64,000 nucleotides of DNA from Prochlorococcus sp. AG-449-G23 (GCA_003209585.1 QCQJ01000003.1:31978-95977); one strand, 5' to 3'. Counted from the first letter of the stretch, positions 8,627 through 18,900 are shown. Program-made: numbers and translations. The notes: generated by a model not told the origin, from the letters alone.

Positions 8627-9316
8627 ATGGTCTCAGATATAAATTTTTTATTAGTAGGCAATAGTAGGCTTCATTGGGCAAAATATTCTAAAAATCAATC
8701 TAAATTCTTCCATACCAAAACAGAGCAAAAAGTTCCCGAAAATATAGATCTTGATCAATTAATTTGGGCTTCTGTAGGAAAACTACCAAATTTTTTGCTG
8801 AAAAAAGAAAATGAAATAAAAACTCAAGATATTCAGTTATCAAATCTTCCTGATTATTTTGGAGTTGATAGAGCTCTTGCCTGTATTGCCGCTTTAAAAA
8901 TTATTGAAAACCCTTTCAAAAAAGATTTGCTAATTGCAGATTTTGGAACAATATTATCAATAACAAAATTGAATTCAAATGGATCTATTATTGGAGGTCA
9001 ACTTCTTCCAGGTTTTCTAACACAATTAAAATCAATGGAACAAAATACAGAAAATCTTATAGTTCCCAAAAAATATGATATTCCTATCAAAGATTTTTTA
9101 ATTAATACAGAAGAAGCAATTTTAAAAGGAGTAATCAACTCTCTTACTGGCGTGATTAATAGTTTATTTAATCCCAAAAAGGATATTTTAATAATCTGTG
9201 GAGGAGACTCTCAATTACTCACAAAATCTCTAAAGACCCAAAAAGAAAATATTATCAATGCTCCTAATTTAGTTATGGAGGGGATGATTATTCACCACCT
9301 GTCCATAAAAAATTAA
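8627..9316 (+). CDS. coaX: type III pantothenate kinase
   Basis: First step of coenzyme A synthesis, phosphorylating pantothenate. The phosphate-1 loop is a variant, VGNSRLHWA near residue 10. The GVDRALA substrate motif is at 79-85 and ADFGT, with the acidic residue of the second phosphate motif, at about 104-108. GGQLLPG is near 124-130. Its 229 residues are slightly short of the usual 250. It follows cysH by 15 bases and overlaps the 3' end of the opposing bcp gene by 4 bases. A later CoA gene, coaE, is at 48.3 kb. Confidence 0.85.
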   Translation: MVSDINFLLVGNSRLHWAKYSKNQSKFFHTKTEQKVPENIDLDQLIWASVGKLPNFLLKKENEIKTQDIQLSNLPDYFGVDRALACIAALKIIENPFKKDLLIADFGTILSITKLNSNGSIIGGQLLPGFLTQLKSMEQNTENLIVPKKYDIPIKDFLINTEEAILKGVINSLTGVINSLFNPKKDILIICGGDSQLLTKSLKTQKENIINAPNLVMEGMIIHHLSIKN

Positions 9317-9780
9317 CTTAACCCAAGGTCTGCAATTATATGATCAGCCATTATTGCTGCTTTTACCTTTAAGTAAATTTTTTCTATGTTACCTTCAGTA
9401 TCAATTAAAAAAGTATTTCTCATCATTCCCATATATTCTTTTCCCATGAATTTCTTCAGTCCATAGCTATCGTAATCAGAAGAAACTTTGAAAGGTTCAG
9501 GATCAGTTAAAAGAATAAAAGGTAAACTAAATTTTTCTATAAACTTCTGATGAGAGGATGCATTATCTTTACTAATACCGAGGACAACAATATTATTTTT
9601 TTGGAGTAAATCCCAATTCTCTTTAAAATTACATGCTTCTTTAGTACATCCTGGAGTATTATCTTTTGGATAAAAATATAGTATTATTCTTTTACCTTTA
9701 AAATCACTAAGAGAAACTTCTTTCTCAAAAGAATCTTTTAATTTAAATTCTGGTGCTTTGTCGCCAACCTTAAGAGCCAT
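9313..9780 (-). CDS. bcp: peroxiredoxin Q/BCP
   Basis: Thiol peroxidase that reduces hydroperoxides. Starting at ATG 9780 (MALKVGDKAPEF) the protein has 155 residues, typical for BCP; the longer frame from 9816 adds 12 atypical residues. The peroxidatic cysteine is C45 in NTPGCTKEA, and C50 five residues later is the usual resolving cysteine of this atypical two-Cys group. Its start codon touches the presumed TTG start of the divergent phosphopantetheinyl transferase gene, leaving no private upstream region for either. Confidence 0.92.
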   Translation of the reverse strand: MALKVGDKAPEFKLKDSFEKEVSLSDFKGKRIILYFYPKDNTPGCTKEACNFKENWDLLQKNNIVVLGISKDNASSHQKFIEKFSLPFILLTDPEPFKVSSDYDSYGLKKFMGKEYMGMMRNTFLIDTEGNIEKIYLKVKAAIMADHIIADLGLS

Positions 9781-10436
9781 TGAAATTATTAAATGAGTAT
9801 GAATATAAAATACCAAAAATTTGGTTTTATGAGATTAAAGGTGTGCAAGATGTCGCAACTGTAGAAGAAATTAAAACTGCAAAAAACCTAACAAATTCAA
9901 GATCAAAGCTTTTCTTAGAAACAAGAGCTTATTTGCGAAAATCACTTTCAACACTTTTTGATTTAGACCCCCTAGAAATTCGAATTAATGCTCATCCTGG
10001 AGAACCTCCAACTTTACCCTCTGGCATGGGAAATATCAGTTTAAGTCATTGTAAAGATGCCATTACTATAGTCTGGCATAAAGGCAAAATAGGGATTGAT
10101 ATTGAGAGAACAGATAGAAATTTTGACCATATAAAGTTTGCAGAAAAATATTTTTTTCATACCAATAAATCAAACCATAATAATTATTTAACAAAAAATA
10201 TGATATTAAATCAATGGTGTGCTGTTGAAGCGGCTATAAAATGGGATCATGGAAAAATAGCTAAAGATATTAAACATTGGCAATTTTTTGAAAAGCCAAA
10301 AGAGTTAATTCACAAGAAGAAAAACATACATTTAAATTATTCGCAGATTAATTTCCATAATTGGACTATCGCTTTAGCTTACGAAGAAAAAACTTCTTTT
10401 AATCCTGAGATTATTTGTTGTGAGAAAAATTTTTAG
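9780..10436 (+). CDS. 4'-phosphopantetheinyl transferase (Sfp/HetI-like)
   Basis: Transfers phosphopantetheine from CoA onto carrier proteins such as acyl carrier protein. The motifs of the Sfp superfamily are present: ISLSHCKDAI for the first, IGIDIERTDR with the metal-binding acids, and WCAVEAAIKW for the third (the usual form is KEA). Its 218 residues fit the family. The only plausible starts are TTG at 9780, directly back to back with bcp, or a GTG at 9841 that would cut into the fold; a stop lies in frame at 9771. The 3' end overlaps rarA by 4 bases, convergent. Confidence 0.85.
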   Translation: MKLLNEYEYKIPKIWFYEIKGVQDVATVEEIKTAKNLTNSRSKLFLETRAYLRKSLSTLFDLDPLEIRINAHPGEPPTLPSGMGNISLSHCKDAITIVWHKGKIGIDIERTDRNFDHIKFAEKYFFHTNKSNHNNYLTKNMILNQWCAVEAAIKWDHGKIAKDIKHWQFFEKPKELIHKKKNIHLNYSQINFHNWTIALAYEEKTSFNPEIICCEKNF

Positions 10437-11722
10437 TTTTCTTTTCTTCTAAGCATTTCTTCATATTTAATTTTCTCCCACCCATTATTATTTGGTTCCC
10501 ATATTTTTAAACCTCTAAAAGATTTAGGAAGATAATCTTGTTCGACCCAATTGCCTGAATAATTATGAGGATTGACATAACTATTAGAATTATTTTGTAA
10601 ATGACGTGGAACTTCAAAAGCATTTTTAGATTTAATTGTTTCAATTGCTTTAAAAATACTTTTCGTACTATTGCTTTTTGGAGATATCGCTAAATATAAA
10701 GAAGCTTGCGTTAAAAAATATAATCCCTCTGGAAAACCAACTCTATCAAAAGCATCACAACATGATTGTACAACTACTATGGCATTTGGATCCGCAATTC
10801 CAATATCTTCACTGGCAGATATAAGTAATCTTCTAAAAATAAAATTGGGATCTTCGCCAGCCTCCAGCATATTTGCAAGCCAAAATAAGGTCGCATCTGG
10901 ATCAGAGCCTCTGATGGACTTTATAAAGGCACTTATTATATCGTAATGATTTTGACCATTTTTATCATAAACAATATTTTTCTTTTGAATTGCATCCTCT
11001 GCAATTGAGAGATTAATATTTATTTCTTTGGCATCATTTTCAGCAGTTGTTTCTATGGCCATCTCTAGGGCATTGATTAAAGTTCTTGCATCACCGCTAG
11101 AAAATTTAATTAAGTGACTTATTGCATCCTGGTTTAAATAAACCTTTTTTGAATCTTTTTGTTTTAAATAGTGAGTTATGACTTTTTGTATTATTTTCTT
11201 CAAATCATTTTCAGCCAAAGGAAGTAATGTAAAAATTCGAGATCTACTGACAAGCGCTTTATTAACAGCAAAGAAAGGGTTTTCAGTTGTTGCACCAATA
11301 AAAGTTATAGTTCCATTCTCTATTGAAGGTAATAAAGCATCTTGCTGCACTGATGTAAATCTATGAACCTCATCGATAAATAAAATTGTTTTTCTTCTTG
11401 AATTTATTAATCTTTCTTTTGCATTAGAGATTTCATTTCTTAATTCTTTAACACTTGATAATACTGCATTTAATTTAATTAATTTTGAACGCGTATTAAA
11501 AGAAATAATTTCAATTAGAGTAGTTTTTCCAACACCAGGAGGACCAGAAAAAATAAAATTACTAATCTTATCGTTTAATATTGCGCTTCTTAAAAGCGAA
11601 TTCTCATTCAGTATTGATTGTTGACCAAAAAAGTCTTCCAAATTCTTTGGTCTTAATTTGTCTGCCAAAGGAGCATTATTATCTATTTGAGAATAATTAG
11701 TAAATAAATTTTCTGAATGCAT
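10433..11722 (-). CDS. rarA: replication-associated recombination ATPase RarA/MgsA
   Basis: AAA+ ATPase related to clamp-loader subunits that acts at stalled or gapped replication forks. Walker A GPPGVGKTT is at residues 60-68 and Walker B with DEVH at 117-120. The sensor GATTENP and the arginine-finger region VSRSRIF follow. The C-terminal helical domain contains the family's GEDPNFIFRRLLISASEDIG stretch. Its 429 residues are standard for RarA. It lies 33 bases after pgm on the same strand and converges with the phosphopantetheinyl transferase. Confidence 0.92.
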   Translation of the reverse strand: MHSENLFTNYSQIDNNAPLADKLRPKNLEDFFGQQSILNENSLLRSAILNDKISNFIFSGPPGVGKTTLIEIISFNTRSKLIKLNAVLSSVKELRNEISNAKERLINSRRKTILFIDEVHRFTSVQQDALLPSIENGTITFIGATTENPFFAVNKALVSRSRIFTLLPLAENDLKKIIQKVITHYLKQKDSKKVYLNQDAISHLIKFSSGDARTLINALEMAIETTAENDAKEININLSIAEDAIQKKNIVYDKNGQNHYDIISAFIKSIRGSDPDATLFWLANMLEAGEDPNFIFRRLLISASEDIGIADPNAIVVVQSCCDAFDRVGFPEGLYFLTQASLYLAISPKSNSTKSIFKAIETIKSKNAFEVPRHLQNNSNSYVNPHNYSGNWVEQDYLPKSFRGLKIWEPNNNGWEKIKYEEMLRRKEN

Positions 11723-11755
11723 ATAAGTTAAATCAAAAAATCATTACTTTAAATT

Positions 11756-13393
11756 TTATGTAATTACTGTAGGAGTTTCCATTTGAGTGAGTTTTGAAAT
11801 ATTTAATAAATGATCTAAATCATCTATTAGAGGTTTCAAGGCGACTTGTGGATTTAACGAGAGATTCAGTTCAGGATTGAAAAATTTCTCGAAGTAAAGT
11901 CTTAATGTAGCACCCTTAGTTCCGGTTCCAGAAAGACGCACAATAACTCGGGAATTATCATCAAGAACCAATCTTAAACCTTGATTATCACTTATGGAAT
12001 CATCAACAGGATCTAAATATGAAAAGTTATCTGCAACTTGAACTAAATGACCTGCAAAATTACTTCCTTTTAAATTTTCGAGCATAGAAGTTAGATTACC
12101 AAATATCTGATTAGCAATATTTAAGGGAATTGCCTCGTAATCGTGTCTTGAATAATAATTTCTACCGAATTGTTGCCAATGGCTCTGCATCAAATCACTT
12201 ACAGAGCATTTTTTTTCAGCTAAAACTTGTAACCAATACAAAACTGCCCATAATCCATCTTTCTCCCTTACGTGGTTACTGCCTGTTCCAAAACTTTCTT
12301 CTCCACATAAAGTAATTAAATTAGAATCTAAAAGATTTCCAAAAAATTTCCAACCAGTAGGTGTTTCGAAACAAGGTATATTTAATACTCGCGCAACATT
12401 ATCAACTGCGGAACTGGTTGGCATAGATCTGGCTACACCTGTAATTCCATCTTTATAACCAGGGACACATTTGGTGTTGGCAGTAATAACTGCAAGACTA
12501 TCGCTAGGATTCACAAAACAACCACTTCCTAGAATCATATTCCTGTCACCATCTCCATCGCAAGCAGCACCAAAACTATAAGATTTTTTATTTAATAATA
12601 AATCAGCCAAATGAGATGCATAGGTAAGATTTGGATCAGGATGTAAGCCGCCGAAATCCTTTAACGGCTTACCATTCATAACACAATCATTTGCAAGACC
12701 CATTTTTTCAACAAAAATATTCTTTGCATATGGACCTGTAACCGCATTCATTGCATCAAAGATTAATGAAAAGTCTTTTTTTAAAAAATCACTAATCTGA
12801 TCAAAATCAAAAATTTTTTCCATTAAATTTGAATAATCTTCTAATCCATCAATAACTTCTAAGGAAGTTTCCCCATAGAGATACGTTCCATATTCACTAA
12901 AATCAGGTAGTTGAATTTTACAAATTTTATAACTAGTTAGTAATTGTGAAGTTTTGAATATCTTATTGGTAATTATTTCAGGGGCTGGGCCACCATTGGA
13001 GATATTTAACTTAACTCCAAAGTCACCATCAATTCCTCCAGGATTATGACTTGCCGAAAGAATAATACCACCAATAGCATTTTCTTTTCTAATTAAATGG
13101 GATGTCGCAGGAGTAGATAATAAACCATTTTTTGGAACAATAACCTTTTGCACATTGTGTGCAATACATATTTGCACAATTTTCTCTATTGCTTCAATAT
13201 TTCCATATCTTCCATCGCCACCTATGACTAATGTTGAACCTTCTAAATCTTCCAGTGATTGTAAAATTGCTTCTATAAAGATTTCTAGATAATGTTCTTC
13301 TTGAAACTTTAAAGTACTTTTTCGTAAACCAGAAGTTCCTGGCTTTTGATCTAAAAAGGGAGAATCGATATTTATTACATTAACTTCAGTCAT
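11756..13393 (-). CDS. pgm: phosphoglucomutase
   Basis: Interconverts glucose-1-phosphate and glucose-6-phosphate, linking central metabolism with glycogen and polysaccharide synthesis. The catalytic phosphoserine loop SASHNPGG has Ser115. The metal-binding loop DGDGDR is at 279-284 and the sugar-binding GEESFG at 364-369. RLSGTGT near the C-terminus is the phosphate-binding loop. Its 545 residues match the alpha-D-phosphoglucomutase subfamily rather than the shorter phosphomannomutase group. Confidence 0.95.
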   Translation of the reverse strand: MTEVNVINIDSPFLDQKPGTSGLRKSTLKFQEEHYLEIFIEAILQSLEDLEGSTLVIGGDGRYGNIEAIEKIVQICIAHNVQKVIVPKNGLLSTPATSHLIRKENAIGGIILSASHNPGGIDGDFGVKLNISNGGPAPEIITNKIFKTSQLLTSYKICKIQLPDFSEYGTYLYGETSLEVIDGLEDYSNLMEKIFDFDQISDFLKKDFSLIFDAMNAVTGPYAKNIFVEKMGLANDCVMNGKPLKDFGGLHPDPNLTYASHLADLLLNKKSYSFGAACDGDGDRNMILGSGCFVNPSDSLAVITANTKCVPGYKDGITGVARSMPTSSAVDNVARVLNIPCFETPTGWKFFGNLLDSNLITLCGEESFGTGSNHVREKDGLWAVLYWLQVLAEKKCSVSDLMQSHWQQFGRNYYSRHDYEAIPLNIANQIFGNLTSMLENLKGSNFAGHLVQVADNFSYLDPVDDSISDNQGLRLVLDDNSRVIVRLSGTGTKGATLRLYFEKFFNPELNLSLNPQVALKPLIDDLDHLLNISKLTQMETPTVIT

Positions 13394-13425
13394 AATATTA
13401 GAAAACTTCCAAAAATCTAACTAAA

Positions 13426-13596
13426 TTAATGAGGCATTTCGGATGTTCTTAACATAGCGATAAACCATAATGAAGAAATTAATAATGCACTTAGAATTCC
13501 GTAGTTAATACCAAATTTAGAAATTGTAATTGGCACGATAAGTGGAAATGTTAATGCTCCAAATAAAGGAGTAAAAGCTACAATTTTTTTTAGCAT
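13426..13596 (-). CDS. small two-segment membrane protein, unknown function
   Basis: A 56-residue ORF starting MLKKIVAFTPLFGALTFPLI, with two hydrophobic stretches (about residues 5-22 and 33-49) separated by KFGINYG and a short polar end, RTSEMPH. It fills the gap between the DUF4912 gene and pgm on the same strand, starting 12 bases after the former ends, so it is likely in that transcript. The amphipathic layout and snug position argue for a real gene. I recognise no family. Confidence 0.65.
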   Translation of the reverse strand: MLKKIVAFTPLFGALTFPLIVPITISKFGINYGILSALLISSLWFIAMLRTSEMPH

Positions 13597-13608
13597 TAAA
13601 TTAATTGA

Positions 13609-14694
13609 TTAGAACCATTCTGTCTCAGCATTGTCTTTTTCATTAGTATCGTCAAGAGGAGTAGTTCTATCAAATTTCATTGATATACTTTTTTCTTGAT
13701 CGCCTGATTCATCTACAGCTTTAATATCATATTTTTGAGTCCCGTCTCTAAATGGCACTTGAATTCTAAAAGTTCCATCAGCAGCAAGAGGAACATCTTC
13801 TCCTCCAATTGTAAGTTTTGCAGAGGGTTCAGTAGCTCCATAAACAATTAATTCAGCATCAGCAACAAGCCAAAAAGATCTATTTTTAACAATTCCACTT
13901 CCAGATTCATTTAAACCGGAAGACCATTTTCCAGCTCCTGAATCAGTAAGATTGTCATTAATGTTAGTTGAATTAAGATTTTCCATGAATTCTTCTGAAC
14001 CAACTTTTCTTTTAAGAGGAACGTTTGTGGCAGCTTGGTATAACCTTTCATGCATACCGTTTGATTCTACTGATACAGGATTTGAAATATCTGGAATTGA
14101 TTCAGAAGTGGAATCCAAATTAAAAGGTACGAATTTGTCAAGAATTTGCTCAGAAGGGTGAGATCCTGGGACATGACTTATTGAAGAGAATGCCAAAGAC
14201 ATCCAGTTAAAACCATATTTATAACCTAATTCAACCTTATAGTCTTTATCTGCAAGTGGAATTGGTAGATACCATTCAGTGCTATAACTATCAACTGCTA
14301 TCTCCCTAAGTGTGCCTTGATTTAGATTGCTCCCATCAGAACCGGAAGCGTCAAATAATCTTAAACATAATTTATTTGCTCCCAAGGATTTAGCTTTATC
14401 TCTATCAGAATCAGAAATTTGCCAAAAAACGTAAGCCCAATCAGGATCTCGGGGTAAGAAAACTACTTTTGTTTTAACTTCTTCACTACTGCTAAAGGAA
14501 TTGGACTCAAAAGTATCTTCGGTATTTAGTTGGGGTGAAGGTGTACTTACTTTCTTAACCAATTTTTCTTGATATTTAAGTATTAAGTCAACTAGGACAG
14601 CTTTTGTCTTACGGCTATATAAAGGAACTGATAATTTACTTGCTTTTTGACGTAATTGTCTGAGGGTAAGTGAGAGTAATTGATCTTTATTCAT
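13609..14694 (-). CDS. DUF4912 protein with Rho-N/SAP-like N-terminal domain
   Basis: From ATG 14694 the protein has 361 residues. An N-terminal helical module resembles the Rho-N/SAP nucleic-acid-binding fold (LRQLRQKASKLSVPLYSRKT). The DUF4912 region follows, recognisable from DPDWAYVFWQIS and LCLRLFDASG and running to about residue 205. The C-terminal part has a beta-sandwich look (LIVYGATEPSAKLTIGGEDV) and an acidic tail. The frame extends upstream to 14805, but those 37 residues look unlike coding sequence, so I took the later start. Known DUF4912 proteins in cyanobacteria are uncharacterised. Confidence 0.8.
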   Translation of the reverse strand: MNKDQLLSLTLRQLRQKASKLSVPLYSRKTKAVLVDLILKYQEKLVKKVSTPSPQLNTEDTFESNSFSSSEEVKTKVVFLPRDPDWAYVFWQISDSDRDKAKSLGANKLCLRLFDASGSDGSNLNQGTLREIAVDSYSTEWYLPIPLADKDYKVELGYKYGFNWMSLAFSSISHVPGSHPSEQILDKFVPFNLDSTSESIPDISNPVSVESNGMHERLYQAATNVPLKRKVGSEEFMENLNSTNINDNLTDSGAGKWSSGLNESGSGIVKNRSFWLVADAELIVYGATEPSAKLTIGGEDVPLAADGTFRIQVPFRDGTQKYDIKAVDESGDQEKSISMKFDRTTPLDDTNEKDNAETEWF

Positions 14695-14979
14695 GATCCC
14701 ATCAGCCACTTTAAAATCTCCGTTTTTGTTTGGGATCAGTATGTTCTTTTTTTTCGTGAATTGTGTGTATTTTGAGGCTGTCGTCAGGATCCTCTGACTA
14801 CTCAATAATTTTAAGAAAAAGTATTTCTCGTCAAAACAGTTGGTACTAAAGGAATTAATTAAATTTCGGAGTTTTTTTGAAAATAAATTAATTTTCTTTT
14901 TTTTAAATTTTTATTACCTAAATTTGTTAAAGACTCAACAAAAATATATTTTTTCTTCGGGATCATTTTGGGAAGATTT

Positions 14980-15333
14980 CTAACTTTGTTGGACTAAAAG
15001 TACTAAATCATCAATTTCTAAATCATCAATATTTTTTCCTATTCCTTGTGAAAAAGTTTTTAACTTTTTTGTAGTGGACTCTAATTGCTCGTAAAAAAGG
15101 TCACTAAATTTTTTATCGTCAAATTTTTTGGATTGATTATCACACAATTCTCGGAGAGACTTTTTATAAGTTAATTCAGAACAATCATCTGCGGTTATGT
15201 TTTTATAAATCTGGAGGCAATGAGCCAATATTCTTACATGATGTTTCTGCATTGATGATAGATCTAAATTGTCAATTTCTTGGATAGTTTGAATATTTAA
15301 AGGGTTTGCGAAAGGGTCAAGATGATTAGACAT
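14980..15333 (-). CDS. hypothetical protein divergent from the suf operon
   Basis: A soluble, mostly helical 117-residue protein (SNHLDPFANPLNIQTIQEID at the start, ending DLEIDDLVLLVQQS). It has two cysteines but no CxxC or helix-turn-helix that I can see. It starts about 95 bases from sufB in the opposite direction, the place where other cyanobacteria keep the suf repressor sufR. SufR is about twice this length with an N-terminal winged helix, so this is not an ordinary SufR. Function unknown. Confidence 0.7.
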   Translation of the reverse strand: MSNHLDPFANPLNIQTIQEIDNLDLSSMQKHHVRILAHCLQIYKNITADDCSELTYKKSLRELCDNQSKKFDDKKFSDLFYEQLESTTKKLKTFSQGIGKNIDDLEIDDLVLLVQQS

Positions 15334-15428
15334 TAATTTTTAATTTTAATAAAAGAAAAAAACACAATATTGGGGGTATCTTTCGTTAAAGTATATAAAG
15401 CTAATTGTAATAGGTTATTTTTGATAAC

Positions 15429-16871
15429 ATGGTTGAAGAAAATTTAGTTAAAGATGTAGTAAAGGAGCCTTACAAATATGGTTTCGTTACGGATATAGAG
15501 ACTGAAAAAATTGAAAAGGGATTAAATGAAGACATAATTAGACTAATTTCACACAAAAAAGAAGAGCCAAAATATCTCCTTGATTTTAGATTAAAAGCCT
15601 TTAAAAAATGGCAAAAAATGGAAGAACCTGATTGGGCAGGATTAGGATATAAACAAATCGATTATCAAGATATAATTTATTACTCTGCTCCCAAACAAAA
15701 GGAAAAAATTTCTAGTTTGGATGAAGTTGATCCCAAACTTCTAGAGACTTTTGATAAATTAGGAATACCTCTTACTGAGCAAAAAAAACTCACAAATGTA
15801 GCTGTAGATGCTGTATTCGATAGTGTTTCGATTGCTACAACTTTTAGAGAGGAACTTGCGGAGCATGGAGTTATATTTTGCTCAATCAGTGAAGCAGTAA
15901 AAAATCACTCGGACTTAATTGAAAAATATTTAGGTACAGTCGTTCCAGCTAGTGATAATTATTTCGCAGCACTAAATTCTGCTGTTTTTAGCGATGGTTC
16001 TTTTGTTTATATCCCAAAGGGCGTTACCTGTCCTATGGACTTATCTTCTTATTTCAGAATTAATAGTGGAGATTCTGGACAATTCGAGAGGACACTAATC
16101 ATTGCTGAAGAATCAAGCTCTGTAAGTTACCTAGAAGGTTGTACAGCGCCAATGTTCGACACAAATACCCTACATGCTGCAGTTGTAGAATTAATAGCCT
16201 TAGACGATGCCTCAATAAAATATTCAACAGTACAAAATTGGTATGCGGGTGATGAGGAAGGCGTTGGGGGGATTTTTAATTTTGTCACCAAAAGAGGAAA
16301 ATGCTTAGGAAAGAGAAGTAAAATTAGCTGGTCTCAAGTTGAAACTGGTTCTGCAATTACATGGAAATATCCTAGCTGTATTCTTTTAGGAGAAGAATCT
16401 ATCGGAGAATTTTATTCAGTAGCGCTCACGAATAACCTTCAAAAAGCAGATACAGGGACAAAAATGATTCATATAGGTCCTAAAACCAAATCAACTATCG
16501 TTAGCAAAGGAATTAGTGCAGGCAATTCTATAAATAGCTACAGAGGCCTTGTCAAAATGGGTACTAAAGCTACTGGATCAAGAAATTACAGCCAATGTGA
16601 TTCAATGTTAATAGGGGATCAAGCTTCTGCAAATACATTCCCTTATATCAAATCTCAACAACCTAATTCTGAAATTGAGCATGAAGCAAGCACATGTAGA
16701 ATCTCCGAGGATCAACTTTTTTATCTCCAGAGCAGAGGTATAGAATTTGAAGAGGCAATATCAATGATGGTAAGTGGTTTCTGCAGAGATGTATTTAATC
16801 AATTACCCATGGAATTTGCTGCTGAAGCAGATAAGTTACTGGCACTTAAACTCGAGGGATCAGTAGGTTAA
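15429..16871 (+). CDS. sufB: Fe-S cluster assembly scaffold SufB
   Basis: Core of the SufBCD scaffold on which iron-sulfur clusters are built; in cyanobacteria Suf is the main system and supplies photosystem I and ferredoxins. Its 480 residues match SufB. Visible family segments are FIYIPKGV-like [37 protein letters not shown], the SQCDSMLIG segment, and [21 protein letters not shown] near residue 415-435. It is the first gene of sufB-C-D-S, with 21 bases to sufC. Confidence 0.96.
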   Translation: MVEENLVKDVVKEPYKYGFVTDIETEKIEKGLNEDIIRLISHKKEEPKYLLDFRLKAFKKWQKMEEPDWAGLGYKQIDYQDIIYYSAPKQKEKISSLDEVDPKLLETFDKLGIPLTEQKKLTNVAVDAVFDSVSIATTFREELAEHGVIFCSISEAVKNHSDLIEKYLGTVVPASDNYFAALNSAVFSDGSFVYIPKGVTCPMDLSSYFRINSGDSGQFERTLIIAEESSSVSYLEGCTAPMFDTNTLHAAVVELIALDDASIKYSTVQNWYAGDEEGVGGIFNFVTKRGKCLGKRSKISWSQVETGSAITWKYPSCILLGEESIGEFYSVALTNNLQKADTGTKMIHIGPKTKSTIVSKGISAGNSINSYRGLVKMGTKATGSRNYSQCDSMLIGDQASANTFPYIKSQQPNSEIEHEASTCRISEDQLFYLQSRGIEFEEAISMMVSGFCRDVFNQLPMEFAAEADKLLALKLEGSVG

Positions 16872-16892
16872 TCAATCAATTTCTATAGTGAA

Positions 16893-17678
16893 ATGCAAAA
16901 TACAATGAAAGAATCAGATCCAATATTAGAAGTTCAAAATCTCTTTGCATCTACTGATAATCTTCCAATTTTGAAAGGGGTTTCACTTACTGTCTATCCT
17001 GGAGAAATCCACGCCATTATGGGAAGGAATGGATGTGGCAAAAGTACTCTTTCGAAAATCATTGCAGGACATCCCTCATATAATGTCACGAATGGCGAAA
17101 TTAAATTTTCTGGAGAAAATATCAACAGTCTTGAACCTGAAGAAAGATCTCAATCAGGAATTTTCCTGGGTTTCCAATATCCGATAGAAATTCCAGGTGT
17201 TAGTAATCTTGAGTTTCTAAGAGTTTCAACGAATGCTAGAAGAAAATTCCTTAACAAAGAAGAACTAGATACTTTTGATTTTGAGGAGTTAGTTAAAGAA
17301 AAGTTAGAACTTGTGAAAATGGACCATGCGTTCCTATCAAGAAGTGTAAATCAAGGATTTTCGGGAGGTGAAAAGAAAAGAAATGAAATTCTGCAAATGG
17401 CTTTACTTGAGCCCAAGATAGCAATATTAGATGAGACCGATTCTGGCCTAGATATTGATGCTCTAAGAATAGTCGCATCAGGAATTAAAAAAATATCTAA
17501 TGCACAAACTGGAATTATATTAATTACTCACTACCAAAGATTACTAGATGAAATTGAACCAAATTATGTTCATGTTATGGCTGACGGTCAAATCATAAAA
17601 ACTGGTGGGAGTGATCTTGCATTAGAACTTGAAAAAAAAGGTTATGAATGGACTGATAACTTTGTCAAAGAGACTTAA
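16893..17678 (+). CDS. sufC: Fe-S assembly ATPase SufC
   Basis: ABC-type ATPase that binds SufB and SufD and drives scaffold rearrangement. Walker [10 protein letters not shown] is at residues 44-52, the Q-loop FQYP near 94, the signature FSGGEKKR at 156-163, and Walker [10 protein letters not shown] at 179-187. Its 261 residues and lack of membrane segments fit SufC. An alternative start at the internal ATG (residue 5) would change little. sufD starts 4 bases later. Confidence 0.96.
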   Translation: MQNTMKESDPILEVQNLFASTDNLPILKGVSLTVYPGEIHAIMGRNGCGKSTLSKIIAGHPSYNVTNGEIKFSGENINSLEPEERSQSGIFLGFQYPIEIPGVSNLEFLRVSTNARRKFLNKEELDTFDFEELVKEKLELVKMDHAFLSRSVNQGFSGGEKKRNEILQMALLEPKIAILDETDSGLDIDALRIVASGIKKISNAQTGIILITHYQRLLDEIEPNYVHVMADGQIIKTGGSDLALELEKKGYEWTDNFVKET

Positions 17679-17682
17679 ATAA

Positions 17683-18900
17683 ATGAAAATTATTGAAAAA
17701 ATAAAAACCAATAAATTAATTGATAACCCAACAGAAATCCAAAAATTCTGTCTTCATAAATTACAATCAAGACCACTCCCTAATTTTAAAAGTGAACTAT
17801 GGAGACTTTCAAATAAATCAAAATTTTCAGAGTTTTTAGACTACTCAGTTAATGAAAAAGAGCCAAAATTTGATATTCCCTTTTCGAAAAATTCTCAAAA
17901 TACTATTCGACTAATAATTGGTGAAAATCGCCAAATCAATTTAATAGAGGAAAATTATTCAATAGAGCAATTAAGTGAGGATAAATTAGATGAATATTTC
18001 AAGGAACAGATATCTTATTTTGATCAAAACCAAAATTGGAGTGACTTACTAAATCTATCTTTAAGTTGTACAAAGAATATCTTGGGCTTAAAAATAAATG
18101 GATCAAAAATCCCTCCTATTGAAATCTTTAGCCATGCTTCAAATAATTCTTTAAGTGCAAAAACCCTAGTAATAATTTTAGAAAAGAATTGTGATATTGA
18201 ATTATTACAAGTAAATCTTGGTAAAGAAAACTCTTCATTATCCCAATCAACTTTTTTTTGTATAGAAGAGAATAGTTCCTTAAATCATGGTGTTGTTTCC
18301 TACGGTGAAAAAAGATCAAACCTATTAAATTCTCTCAATGTAATTCAACATAAAAATAGTGAATATAATTTAGGAACTTTACATTTCAAATTCAATTATG
18401 CAAGATTTGAAATTTGTATTAAACAATCTGTCGGGGAAGCTAAAACCAATATAAAAAGTATGCAAATAACAAAAAAAGATGAGCAAATTTCTACCTATAC
18501 AAGAATAGACTTTAATGGCCCAGATGGATTTCTTGATCAAATCAACAAATCACTTGCTGACGATAAATCACATGCAATATTTGAAGGTTCGATAATAGTT
18601 CCGAAAATTGCCCAGAAAACTGATGCTTCTCAATTAAGCAGAAATTTACTTTTATCAAATTTTGCGCAAATAGATACCAAACCTCAATTAGAAATAATTG
18701 CTGATGATGTCAAATGCAAACATGGAGCTACAATTTCGCAATTAAATGAAGAAGAACTTTTTTATATGCGAACAAGAGGGATCACGTTACCAGAAGCAAG
18801 TAAACTACAATTAAGTTCTTACTTTCAAGAAATAATTTCATTTATTCCCGTTTCAAAAGATAGATGGAATTTGCTTGATAAACTTTTAAATGAGAATTAA
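17683..18900 (+). CDS. sufD: Fe-S cluster assembly protein SufD
   Basis: Paralogue of SufB that completes the SufBC2D complex and takes part in iron entry and cluster formation. Its 405 residues have the beta-helix core, and the C-terminal conserved block includes DDVKCKHGATISQLNEEELF followed by YMRTRGIT. In that block the invariant His sits in KHGAT. The N-terminal third is divergent, as usual for SufD. Its stop overlaps the sufS start by one base (18900), indicating translational coupling. Confidence 0.94.
   Translation: MKIIEKIKTNKLIDNPTEIQKFCLHKLQSRPLPNFKSELWRLSNKSKFSEFLDYSVNEKEPKFDIPFSKNSQNTIRLIIGENRQINLIEENYSIEQLSEDKLDEYFKEQISYFDQNQNWSDLLNLSLSCTKNILGLKINGSKIPPIEIFSHASNNSLSAKTLVIILEKNCDIELLQVNLGKENSSLSQSTFFCIEENSSLNHGVVSYGEKRSNLLNSLNVIQHKNSEYNLGTLHFKFNYARFEICIKQSVGEAKTNIKSMQITKKDEQISTYTRIDFNGPDGFLDQINKSLADDKSHAIFEGSIIVPKIAQKTDASQLSRNLLLSNFAQIDTKPQLEIIADDVKCKHGATISQLNEEELFYMRTRGITLPEASKLQLSSYFQEIISFIPVSKDRWNLLDKLLNEN

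Noticed and set aside
14695..14805. N-terminal 37-residue extension of the DUF4912 protein
   Set aside because: Composition is unlike the rest of the protein and the SAP/Rho-N-like domain starts right at the later ATG; it may still be real if orthologues share it.
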